Positions 28,110 through 35,602 of a stretch of DNA of 64,000 nt are shown here, piece by piece. Each line of letters begins with the position of its first letter. The stretch's first letter is position 1. The notes beneath the pieces were generated by a model. It had not been told where the DNA came from, did no database searches, and worked only from the letters and a program-made list of their open reading frames with translations. The DNA comes from Peptoniphilus sp. GNH (lineage in GTDB: Bacteria > Bacillota > Clostridia > Tissierellales > Peptoniphilaceae). The position numbers and the translations under genes are program-made. The stretch is taken from NCBI GenBank assembly GCA_021307325.1, contig CP089931.1, positions 954,979 to 1,018,978 of the forward strand, given 5' to 3'.

Positions 28110-28778
28110 TTATAAAGACTTTTTAATCCGTCTGCCCTTTTTTAAAAGAGTCATCCAGACTGCAAAAAGGATCAGCTCTAAAAATAGCAGGGCAAAATGG
28201 TGAAAGATGTCCGAAAGGATAAAGCCCACAAAAGCTCCCAAAATAAAAGTAGCTATTATTGCCAAATATTTTAAAGCCATAAGCCCATGAGGTCTACTCT
28301 TATAAATGGCATATTTTGCCACTAGCTCCATTGTATTTCTAACATTGCCAAGAAAGAGGGTCGTGGGATAATCCATATTTATTGCCGATCTAAAGGCGTT
28401 TACCTGCAAGGCTGCTGCAAATGCCATAAATCCATTTGCTAGCAGATTAAATCCATCAGGCATAAGAGCCACAAATACCACTACCAGCATTTCAAAAAAT
28501 ATTATGGTCTCCTTCCAAAAATAGACGCCGAGTCTTTTTTTCTCTTCGACATAGGTGGACAACAAGACTCCAGCCGAAAAAAACACAAGCGGAATCAGAG
28601 AATGGTAGGCCAGGAGATAGTCTTTCAAAGCCAGACCCTTGGCAAAAATTATAATATTTCCCGTTTGAGCATTTACGAAAAGCCCCCCTCTTATGAGGTA
28701 GGAATATCCGTCCATAAAGCCACCTATAAAATTTATTATAAGGACTATAAAAAGGGTCTTCGAAAAATCTTTTCTCAT
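28110..28778 (-). CDS. YoaK-family (DUF1275) membrane protein
   Basis: The 222-residue protein has about six membrane helices and the family signature FIGGFMDGYSYLIRGGLFVNAQTGNII near the N-terminus. A second conserved stretch, ALQVNAFRSAI...TTLFLGNVRN, lies in the middle. DUF1275 proteins are integral membrane proteins without a settled function; transport is often guessed. AAGGAGGAAG precedes the ATG. It is a single gene upstream of the terminator pair shared with the dehydrogenase. Confidence 0.85.
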   Translation of the reverse strand: MRKDFSKTLFIVLIINFIGGFMDGYSYLIRGGLFVNAQTGNIIIFAKGLALKDYLLAYHSLIPLVFFSAGVLLSTYVEEKKRLGVYFWKETIIFFEMLVVVFVALMPDGFNLLANGFMAFAAALQVNAFRSAINMDYPTTLFLGNVRNTMELVAKYAIYKSRPHGLMALKYLAIIATFILGAFVGFILSDIFHHFALLFLELILFAVWMTLLKKGRRIKKSL

Positions 28779-28893
28779 ATCTTCCTCCTTATTAATAGCC
28801 GATTAAATCTTCTAAAGTAAATTTTATTGATTACTGTTATCTCAATTATAGATGTTACGCTATAAAAAATCTATGTAGGTCTTTTTATGGGCA

Positions 28894-28919
28894 TAAAAAA
28901 AGATCCCTCTTGGGATCTT
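28894..28919 (-). terminator. Terminator of tRNA-Ser
   Basis: AAGATCCC (28900-28907) pairs with GGGATCTT (28912-28919). On the minus strand it begins at the tRNA 3' end and is followed by a T-run at 28894-28899. Confidence 0.88.
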
Positions 28920-29010
28920 GGCGGAGAAAGAGGGATTTGAACCCTCGCACCCCTCAACGAGGTCTACTCCCTTAGCAGGGGAGCCCCTTCAGCCACTTGG
29001 GTATTTCTCC
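28919..29010 (-). tRNA. tRNA-Ser (anticodon GCU), with encoded CCA
   Basis: The minus strand gives a 92-base class II tRNA. The acceptor GGAGAAA pairs with TTTCTCC. The anticodon loop CTGCTAA carries GCT, closed by a CTCCC/GGGAG-type stem. A long variable arm follows (about GACCTCG...TGAGGGGT), then the T-loop GGTTCAAATCC and the 3' end GCCA. GCU reads AGC and AGU serine codons. The CCA is encoded. Confidence 0.97.
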
Positions 29011-29027
29011 ATTCGAGCTACTAAGAC

Positions 29028-29056
29028 AGTTTACCACAAAGAAAAAGGCTTTTCAA
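29028..29056 (-). promoter_or_regulatory. Promoter of tRNA-Ser
   Basis: On the minus strand TTGAAA (29051-29056), a 17-base spacer and TAAACT (29028-29033) lie 17 bases upstream of the mature tRNA. Confidence 0.8.
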
Positions 29057-29192
29057 GATTTTTTACTAATCCCCCGCTCTTTATTTGTCCTAGATTATGC
29101 AAGATAAATAAAATAGAAAAATTTTCCAAAGTCCTAAAAAGCGCCTACATTTAGTAAGCGCTCTATTAAAATTGCTATTTATTTTTTCAAAC

Positions 29193-29810
29193 TTATTTTT
29201 TTAATGTGATTAGACCTGCACATTTAGAAAATTTTTCAAATTTTATTTCTGGAAAATAGGACGAAAACTCATCTATTACAAAATAAATTTCATCCTCATC
29301 CCATTCATCTCCTACTTCTTTCATACATTTATTATGCTCATCACGTGATTCAAATGCCACATCTGCAATGTATATCACTCCACCTTCATCCAATAGATCA
29401 AGTAAGCTTTTTAATAAAATAGCTTTCTCAGAATCAGTTAAATGATGAAGTGAGTATGTTGCAATTATGACATCGTATTTGTTTTCTAAAAGAGGATCTA
29501 CCAAACCCTTGGAAATATCACCCTCAAAAAGCTTGGATTTAGGCATTTTTTCTTGTGCTATCTCTAGCATCCTTTTAGAAAAATCTTGCCCATATATTTC
29601 AAGTCCATGTTCATATAATCTGGATATCAAAGTACCTGTGCCAAACCCGATATCCAAAACATTTTTACATGATGAATCTAATATGCGATTATATATTTCG
29701 TTTAGCATCTTTTTATAACCTGCAAATGGATACGATTCATCATTATCGTAAATAGCAACACTTTCATCGTAATTATCGGCCCATAAATCAAACCCTTTAT
29801 TGTTTAACAT
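29193..29810 (-). CDS. Class I SAM-dependent methyltransferase
   Basis: The 205-residue protein has motif I NVLDIGFGTGTL (about residues 49-60), an acidic residue at the end of strand 2 (YGQDFS), motif post-I FEGDIS and the YDVIIATYSLHHL segment. It is a soluble methyltransferase with the short N-terminal cap WADNYDESVAIYDNDESYPFAGY seen in YrrT-like and related enzymes. The substrate cannot be told. GGAGGT lies just upstream of the ATG. The gene stands alone. Confidence 0.82.
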   Translation of the reverse strand: MLNNKGFDLWADNYDESVAIYDNDESYPFAGYKKMLNEIYNRILDSSCKNVLDIGFGTGTLISRLYEHGLEIYGQDFSKRMLEIAQEKMPKSKLFEGDISKGLVDPLLENKYDVIIATYSLHHLTDSEKAILLKSLLDLLDEGGVIYIADVAFESRDEHNKCMKEVGDEWDEDEIYFVIDEFSSYFPEIKFEKFSKCAGLITLKK

Positions 29811-29980
29811 TTTACCTCCGTCTTAATTCAATTATTTATTTTTCATTATACCCATCTGGGTAAATCTAACAAGAGAATATTCTATTAATGTAATTTATCC
29901 ACCTATAAAATAAAGTTACAAAGCCACCTGACTTTAGGTTAAAACTTATTTTTATCATTTCAAGATTCACTTTCTCTTAA

Positions 29981-30919
29981 CTATTTTTTTAGCAATTCAA
30001 TAATTTCATCTTGTGCAACTCTACCCTCTCTAAAAAATCTCACTAGAGGATAACAGTGGCACATCCCCTTGCCGACAATGATTTCATAGGGGATATGGTA
30101 TTTTTCCATTGCTTTTTTAAATTCGTCCGCAAAGGCATAGAGGCATTCATTTTCTCCATAATAAAAATATGTTTTGGGAAAGTCGGTAAAATCTCCCACA
30201 GTCCCGTCTAGCATATATTCTGGCAGGTCTTGATCGCCTTTTAATATTTCCCTTGCTGTCTTTAGATATGTAGGATCAATCATTACGTCTTTATGGTTAA
30301 GTTCTTTTAATTCCTCCCAAATTTTCTTATTTTCCTCAAGAGTTACATCGGGTATGCCGCCGGGTGAAACTGAAATAATCTTGCCGGGCATTTTAAGAGG
30401 TCTACCCAAGGCGTTATTATGTAAAAAAATTCCAAGAGATAGGCAAGCTCCAGATGAAAATCCAAGCACACTTATGTTTTTTTCTTCATATATCTCGGTC
30501 ATGAGCTTGTAGGCTTCTAGAGAAACATCATATGTCTTTTTAACATTTACATCTTCGGAGCAAAGAGGGTAAAATAAAAACCACACATCTTTATGGGTTT
30601 TTTCCATTATTCTTTCAGATAGAGAAAAATCTAATTTATTCGGCTGGGTGATCATTCCTCCACCAAAAAGATATAGGACAGCTCCCTTAGCGAAGTCTCG
30701 ATTTTCTTGATATGAAAGCAGCCTATATCCCATTACATCTCTGTCGAAAAGATAATATTTTTTTCTAGCCGCCCTTTTTTGCGCCTTATCCAGCTCAAAA
30801 ACTACTTTTGCATTTTCTCCTTTTGCATACTCAAGCATCTCTTCCTTGTCCTTTAAAAACATTTTTTTGACATTTAAAAGTCTGACTATGCCAGCTGCAA
30901 TTTGATATATAGCGCTCAT
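29981..30919 (-). CDS. Alpha/beta hydrolase (esterase/lipase, HSL-like)
   Basis: The 312-residue protein has an FGGGM oxyanion segment in place of HGGG, the nucleophile elbow GFSSG, Asp in the YYGENE region and His in GKGMCHCYP. This is the order of the hormone-sensitive-lipase/BD-FAE type esterases. It has no signal peptide. The start is at 30919, with GGAGGT seven bases upstream; an upstream in-frame start lacks a site. The substrate is unknown, with small acyl esters likely. Confidence 0.75.
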   Translation of the reverse strand: MSAIYQIAAGIVRLLNVKKMFLKDKEEMLEYAKGENAKVVFELDKAQKRAARKKYYLFDRDVMGYRLLSYQENRDFAKGAVLYLFGGGMITQPNKLDFSLSERIMEKTHKDVWFLFYPLCSEDVNVKKTYDVSLEAYKLMTEIYEEKNISVLGFSSGACLSLGIFLHNNALGRPLKMPGKIISVSPGGIPDVTLEENKKIWEELKELNHKDVMIDPTYLKTAREILKGDQDLPEYMLDGTVGDFTDFPKTYFYYGENECLYAFADEFKKAMEKYHIPYEIIVGKGMCHCYPLVRFFREGRVAQDEIIELLKK

Positions 30920-31215
30920 TTTACACCTCCATTTAAGATTATAACCATCCTTAAAGCCTTTCACATAAAACCAATTAGCTCTAAGCCGCTCCTCTACTGT
31001 CCACTTATTTAATTATACTCTTTTTTACATCAATAATTTATTCAATTTTTCATTTTTAAATTATACTAGGGCTTTCATTTCCAATGGAATTAAAAAAATT
31101 TATAATTTTATCCTCATTGCCAGAGGCATTAATTTTTTCTTAAAATGGAAAGATATTTTATATGATTTATAATACTTTTCCTGTCTAAAATTATTCTTTT
31201 TATTAGGTATCAAAA

Positions 31216-31241
31216 AAGCACCTACAATTTTGTAAGTGCTT
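31216..31241 (-). terminator. Rho-independent terminator
   Basis: A stem of ten pairs (one G-U) with loop AAAATT is followed by TTTTTT on the minus strand. The gene it once served may be the relic at 31356-31430 or the hydrolase further upstream. Confidence 0.7.
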
Positions 31242-31355
31242 AAAGTATTTAATATTTATTTAGTGAACTTAGATTTATTTATCTGTCCTTATATTCAAAG
31301 TTATCGAGTAACTATTCTAGAATACTTTTCGAAAACATTACCAAGCATTTCTCTT

Positions 31356-31430
31356 TCAAATATTTTTCCCATAAAAGTCTTTTAGACTTATACTTGGCTC
31401 TGTGTCTTTATCATAACTGTCTATTATCAT
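31356..31430 (-). pseudogene. Relic of a phosphorylase-family gene (N-terminal 24 codons)
   Basis: The frame begins MIIDSYDKDTEPSISLKDFY and stops after GKNI. This matches my recollection of the start of 5'-methylthioadenosine/nucleoside phosphorylase-like proteins (MIID-S/T-x-D...YG). Only the first 24 codons remain, and no continuing homology is clear. The identification is weak because it is so short. Confidence 0.35.
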
Positions 31431-31465
31431 AATTTTACCTATAATTTCTATCAACTTTCGTTTCT

Positions 31466-32491
31466 CTATTTATGATTTTCTTTTAAGAAAGCATCAATAG
31501 TTTTTCTTGATTCACTTTTTGCTTTTTCATTGCCTTGAGCTGTTCCACCTGTCGCAACTCTAATTTTTCCTAAATCTAAAATACCATTGCCAGCAAATAT
31601 ATGCCCTGCTTCTTTATAAGAATAGATCTTTGCCTTAGGGTTTTGTTCCTTTATTTTATTTGCCATGGCAAGGCTATTCCACATCAAATCATCTTCGCCT
31701 ACTATCATCAATATATTTGCCTTAATATCTTTTATTGGTATTAGTTTATCTTGGCTTGATGAGTCTTTTTCTATTGCGCTGTTATAAGTATCTTTAAAGC
31801 TAATAGGACTTTTAATAATAGCTGGAACAAGAATATTTTTTAAAAATAAGTTAAATGATGATTTTTTAATATCTATATATGGAAGCTCCTCGCTTTTATA
31901 TGTCCATGATGAACCATAATCTTTAAAATCTAGACCCGCAAAATTATAAGCTGAAGGTGCTATCAAAATCAGATTATCTATTTCAGGATATTTGCTAGCC
32001 AAATTAAGTGCATATTCTGCCCCTTTTGACGCTCCCAAAACACTTATCGGTTTATTGTCTTTTATATTTTTATTTATATAATTAATGACATCTTCAAATT
32101 GTTCTAAGGGAATTTTTCTCAGAGTTTGTTCTTGATTTTTCATACCAAACATAAATAGAGCAAAGGTTTCATAACCATCCTCAGCTAATCTTTTAGCATT
32201 TTCAAAATTTGGACTTCCTTCAGAACCTCCAAAACAAATTACAAGACCCTTATGCGATTTTTCCTTGGGTACAAATCTAAAGCCTTGCATTTTACCCTCA
32301 TCTACATAAGTTACATCAACTCCGTCAATATCTGTAGGATATAGACTTGTATTAGTTACATCTTTAAAATATTCTGGAAATTTCAAAGCATTTGTATCTT
32401 TATACTTATGGTCATTATATATTCTAAGAATAAAAACTAAAGCTAGTATAATAATGACAAGCAAAAAAATTCTAAAAAATATTTTCTTCAT
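31466..32491 (-). CDS. Membrane-anchored or secreted alpha/beta hydrolase (BAAT C-terminal-like)
   Basis: The 341-residue protein starts with a membrane helix (residues about 4-24) and should lie outside the membrane. The catalytic set of the BAAT/acyl-CoA thioesterase-like fold is visible: oxyanion region CFGGSEGSP, nucleophile elbow GASKG, acid in GEDDLMW and His in EAGHIF. Many such proteins are found beside transporters or in resistance loci, with unknown acyl substrates. The start at 32491 has AGAAGGT upstream; an in-frame start ten codons earlier does not. Confidence 0.75.
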   Translation of the reverse strand: MKKIFFRIFLLVIIILALVFILRIYNDHKYKDTNALKFPEYFKDVTNTSLYPTDIDGVDVTYVDEGKMQGFRFVPKEKSHKGLVICFGGSEGSPNFENAKRLAEDGYETFALFMFGMKNQEQTLRKIPLEQFEDVINYINKNIKDNKPISVLGASKGAEYALNLASKYPEIDNLILIAPSAYNFAGLDFKDYGSSWTYKSEELPYIDIKKSSFNLFLKNILVPAIIKSPISFKDTYNSAIEKDSSSQDKLIPIKDIKANILMIVGEDDLMWNSLAMANKIKEQNPKAKIYSYKEAGHIFAGNGILDLGKIRVATGGTAQGNEKAKSESRKTIDAFLKENHK

Positions 32492-32895
32492 TTTATGACC
32501 TTCTTTTAAAATAATATGCAAATTCTAATAATATTTAATAAAAATCTGTTTGCTGTTATTATATCATCTTTAATGCTGAATTGATTACACTAACCTAGGA
32601 TAATGATTATAAAACTCATTAACAAGTATTTGTCCATAATTCATTCAAGTGTTTGGTCGTTTATTCTATATTTACTCATGATAAAATACTTAATGAGTAA
32701 ACCCCGACATAAGTAGTAGTTGTTTTGCAATAAAAACCCGACTTTGTCCGCTTAATTAGGGGCGTGTCGGGCGCTGTTGATTATTATTAATCACTTTATA
32801 ACTCCCTTTAGCTAAACCGCTATGTCGATCTCTAAATATTATTTGTAGGTTAAACCGTTCTAAAACTTGACCTTTCACCACTATATCTAAATATT
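32492..32895. other. Intergenic region with higher-GC segment and small unassigned frame
   Basis: The left part is AT-rich. At 32700-32780 a GC-richer stretch contains CCCGAC at three places (32702, 32737 and, inverted, 32766); the last two can form a stem. A minus-strand frame at 32756-32881 with GTG start could encode 41 residues, beginning VVKGQVLERFNLQ and ending RPTRP. It starts just downstream of the acetyltransferase stop. I do not recognise it. It may be a relic at the left edge of the mobile region. Confidence 0.35.
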
Positions 32896-33354
32896 TTAAT
32901 GTAAAGATTTTATAAAAAATGGCATTTCACAAATTTGGGCCGATTTAAAACTTTCGTAAAAGTCATTTGCATTTTTATTTGTAGCTCTTATTAATCTAAA
33001 CTCATCAATATTATTTTTAACACAATCTTTAGTCATTTCATCAAATAACTTTTTTGCTATCCCTTTATTTCTATTCTCAGATAGTACATACACCCAGTCA
33101 ACATAGCATATTCTATATCCGTCTTGAAAACAAGAATAAAAATGATATTCTATTCTTCCGACTACTTTATCTTCATGCATCGCAAGTATTGAAGTGCTTC
33201 TTTTTGTTAATTCATCATCTAATCTTTTATAAAGTTCTTCTTTGCTTGTATCAGATGAACACATAAGTTCCGGTTCCAATGCCATTGCCAATAACAAATA
33301 ATCATAATACTTATTAAAATTATCTTTGTTTAGTTTTTCAAAAGTATATTCCAC
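32896..33354 (-). CDS. GNAT family N-acetyltransferase
   Basis: The 152-residue protein has the GNAT core: VVGRIEYHFY (strand 4), DWVYVLSENRNKGIAKKLFDEM (the acetyl-CoA-binding R/Q-x-x-G-x-G/A motif as RNKGIA) and a C-terminal RATNKNANDFYESF helix. It would transfer an acetyl group from acetyl-CoA to an amine; the substrate is unknown. A weak AGAGGTA site precedes the ATG. It sits at the left edge of the accessory region, next to the first sigma-like relic. Confidence 0.8.
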   Translation of the reverse strand: MEYTFEKLNKDNFNKYYDYLLLAMALEPELMCSSDTSKEELYKRLDDELTKRSTSILAMHEDKVVGRIEYHFYSCFQDGYRICYVDWVYVLSENRNKGIAKKLFDEMTKDCVKNNIDEFRLIRATNKNANDFYESFKSAQICEMPFFIKSLH

Positions 33355-33408
33355 AATTTACCTCTTTATAAATATTCTAGCAATTAACTCACGATTAATT
33401 TTGTTTTA

Positions 33409-33617
33409 CTCTCTAAAAAGAATAGCTATAGCTTCATCAGAAATATTATATACAAAGCATCCGTCATGATCCAACGATGAAAAAAGAGCAAGTGGTTTTT
33501 CTTGTCCACCTGCTCTAAATACTTTTCGTGTTCTTTTTCTCGCCAGTAGACTTTATATATCTGCTCGCTGACTTTAACCCTTTGTCCGTTGACATAAAGG
33601 TAATATTCTTTTGGCAT
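33409..33617 (-). pseudogene. S1: truncated sigma-like gene of a mobile element
   Basis: The first 44 codons, starting MPKEYYLYVNGQ, match the N-terminus of sigma-70-like proteins common in clostridial conjugative or mobilisable elements. At the tract CTC TTT TTT (33480-33488 on the minus strand) the frame is off by one relative to the continuing SSLDHDG. Frame 0 runs 19 more unrelated codons; the shifted frame reads SSLDHDGCFVYNISDEAIAILFRE and stops near 33409. The conserved remainder is missing. GGAGG lies seven bases upstream of the ATG but inside a hairpin. The same segment recurs at 42.1 and 47.2 kb. Confidence 0.7.
33480..33515 (-). terminator. Terminator-like hairpin inside the S1 sigma-like frame
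   Basis: On the minus strand GAGCAGGTGG (33506-33515) pairs with CCACTTGCTC (33486-33495), allowing one G-U pair. It is followed by six T residues at 33480-33485. It can end transcripts from the ABC operon upstream. Confidence 0.6.
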
Positions 33618-33624
33618 TTAATTT

Positions 33625-33701
33625 CCTCCATTTCTTTTTTGTCTGCATTTTAAGACAAAAAAGAAATGGAGGACTTCTGCACATAGGCATAAGAAGTCCT
33701 C
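33625..33701 (-). promoter_or_regulatory. S1 leader: two overlapping hairpins and a leader ORF
   Basis: A perfect 20-bp inverted repeat pairs 33625-33644 with 33653-33672 (loop of eight) and buries the GGAGG ribosome-binding site of the sigma-like gene. A second, upstream hairpin pairs 33669-33678 with 33692-33701. The two share bases 33669-33672, so they cannot both form fully. A small frame starting at 33690 (MPMCRSPPFLF...) runs through the hairpins. This is the layout of a translational attenuator. A diverged copy lies at 47.45-47.54 kb. The remaining gap to 33853 is AT-rich and featureless. Confidence 0.55.
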
Positions 33702-33853
33702 TAAAATGAAAGAATTTGATTATTTTTTCAATATATAAATATGGATATAAAAATGGAATATATGATAAATTACAAATCCCAAAAACAATTCTTTGTTCTA
33801 CATACTATTTCTAAAAATTGTAATGCTATCATAACTCCTCCTAATCATTTAAT

Positions 33854-35602
33854 TCATTTAATGCACCATCCTTCTGCACTTTCTTTAATATCAATAAATC
33901 TTTTATAAGTACCATCTTGAACAACTAATTCTCTATGAGTACCTTGCTGAACTACTCTGCCATTATCAATAACTAATATTTGATCTGAGTCTTGTATTGT
34001 TGCTAACCTATGAGCAATTACAATGACAGTTTTACCTTTCGTTAGAGAGCTTATTGCTTTTTGAATCAAATGCTCATTTTCAGGATCAATACTTGCTGTT
34101 GCTTCATCAAGAATTACAATAGGTGAGTCCTTTAGAATAGCTCTTGCTATTGAAATACGCTGTTTTTCACCTCCAGATAATGTTGCTCCCGCATCTCCTA
34201 TAATAGTGTCATATCCATTAGGTAATTTTGAAATAAAGTCATGACAATGTGCTTTTTTTGATGCTTCTATAATTTCTTCATCACTTGCACTCGGATTACC
34301 GAATAATATATTATTTTTTATACTGTCATTAAATAGATATACTTTTTGAAATACCATTGATATGTTCTTTAATAAACTATCGCAGGTTATATCTTTTATA
34401 TTATGACCTCCAATAGTTATTGATCCACTATTTACATCATAAAATCGTGCTATCAAATTACAAATAGTTGTCTTTCCACTACCAGATGGACCTACAATAG
34501 CAGTCGTACTACCTTCGTAAATGTCAAAAGATATATTATTTAATATCTGCTTTTTATCATACGAAAAACAAACATCAGAAAATTTTATATCATAATGATT
34601 TAAATCAACCTCTTTACCATTCTCATCTATAATCTCCGCATTTTCTATCTTGGACAATTTATCTAATGTTTTATTCACAACTTCTATAACATGAATTGCG
34701 TTACTCAAAGGCTCTATTTGACTAAACATCACAAATGAAAACATATCCATCATAAGCATTATGTTTAAATCCATTTTACCAACATATGTTAAATACGCAC
34801 TTACTGCCACTATTCCAATAGATGCCGCTTTAAGAATAAATTGATGCAAGCAATTGTACGGACAGTTTTCTATTTCAATTCTAATATTGAGATCCTTATG
34901 ATTTTTATATGCTGTTTCAATCCCTTTAATTGATACTCCTTCTTGTTTAAATGCTTTTATTGTTTGCATACCCCTTAAAAACTCAATTGTATTTTCCACG
35001 ATGTCATCTTGAGCTTTCTGATGCAAACTCGCATTTCTATCACTAATTTTATCTGCAATATATAAGAATATCGCAGATAAAACTACTCCAACCAACGAAA
35101 CAACTCCTGCTAATGGGCAATAAAATAGCAAAAACGAAATCATAACGAAAACTGTAATATATCCATTAACAACAGTATTAATCATATTCATAGATAACAT
35201 TTCAATAAAAGAAAGGTCTGTTGTAACCGCAGAAGAAATTTCGCCCATATTATTGCTATTAAAGAATCCAAGAGAAACTCGCTTCAAAATATTTCCTAAT
35301 CGAATACGCTGCTTTGCAGTAGCTTCACAACCTACACTTTCTTGCGAACACGCCCTTAAATAAGAAAATACAAATCTCCCACCTACCACAATAATCATTA
35401 AAATGCTTATATATAATATCTGCTTATAATCAATTTGTTGAACACCATTGTAATCATTCCAAATTAATTTCAATCCGTATGCAGCAAGAATTATTGGCAT
35501 TGATGTGAAAATACTATTTATAAAAGCATATACAAACCCTGTATAGATACGCTTTTTAAAATTTCCAGTCCAATTTATAAGCCTTTTTATCATTCTGAAC
35601 AT
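33854..35602 (-). CDS. ABC transporter half-protein (permease-ATPase), module 1, second of pair
   Basis: This 582-residue half-transporter has six membrane helices (about 1-300) and a C-terminal ATPase with Walker A GPSGSGKTTICN, signature LSGGEKQRISIARAIL, Walker B VILDEATASIDP and switch His in IAHRL. It resembles the YbtP/YbtQ and IrtA/IrtB group, which has exporter architecture but imports siderophores. It would pair with the gene just upstream. The ATG at 35602 overlaps the upstream stop (TAATG) and has AGGAGGAG before it, so the pair is coupled. A longer frame has no better start. Export of a drug or peptide remains possible. Confidence 0.88.
   Translation of the reverse strand: MFRMIKRLINWTGNFKKRIYTGFVYAFINSIFTSMPIILAAYGLKLIWNDYNGVQQIDYKQILYISILMIIVVGGRFVFSYLRACSQESVGCEATAKQRIRLGNILKRVSLGFFNSNNMGEISSAVTTDLSFIEMLSMNMINTVVNGYITVFVMISFLLFYCPLAGVVSLVGVVLSAIFLYIADKISDRNASLHQKAQDDIVENTIEFLRGMQTIKAFKQEGVSIKGIETAYKNHKDLNIRIEIENCPYNCLHQFILKAASIGIVAVSAYLTYVGKMDLNIMLMMDMFSFVMFSQIEPLSNAIHVIEVVNKTLDKLSKIENAEIIDENGKEVDLNHYDIKFSDVCFSYDKKQILNNISFDIYEGSTTAIVGPSGSGKTTICNLIARFYDVNSGSITIGGHNIKDITCDSLLKNISMVFQKVYLFNDSIKNNILFGNPSASDEEIIEASKKAHCHDFISKLPNGYDTIIGDAGATLSGGEKQRISIARAILKDSPIVILDEATASIDPENEHLIQKAISSLTKGKTVIVIAHRLATIQDSDQILVIDNGRVVQQGTHRELVVQDGTYKRFIDIKESAEGWCIK

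Larger units (their letters stand above)
30965..31465. other. 500-bp intergenic region with a terminator and a gene relic
   Basis: It holds a minus-strand terminator (AAGCACTTAC/GTAGGTGCTT, 31216-31241, then a T-run) about 220 bp downstream of the hydrolase at 31466. A minus-strand 24-codon open frame at 31356-31430 starts MIIDSYDKDTEP and ends at GKNI. It resembles the N-terminus of nucleoside phosphorylase-family proteins and stops abruptly. The rest is AT-rich with no signal I can name. Confidence 0.45.

Noticed and set aside
28918-29154. Plus-strand frame starting MAEKEGFEPSHPSTRSTPLAGEPLQP
   Set aside because: It is the antisense reading of tRNA-Ser, a well-known false gene; the rest has no support.
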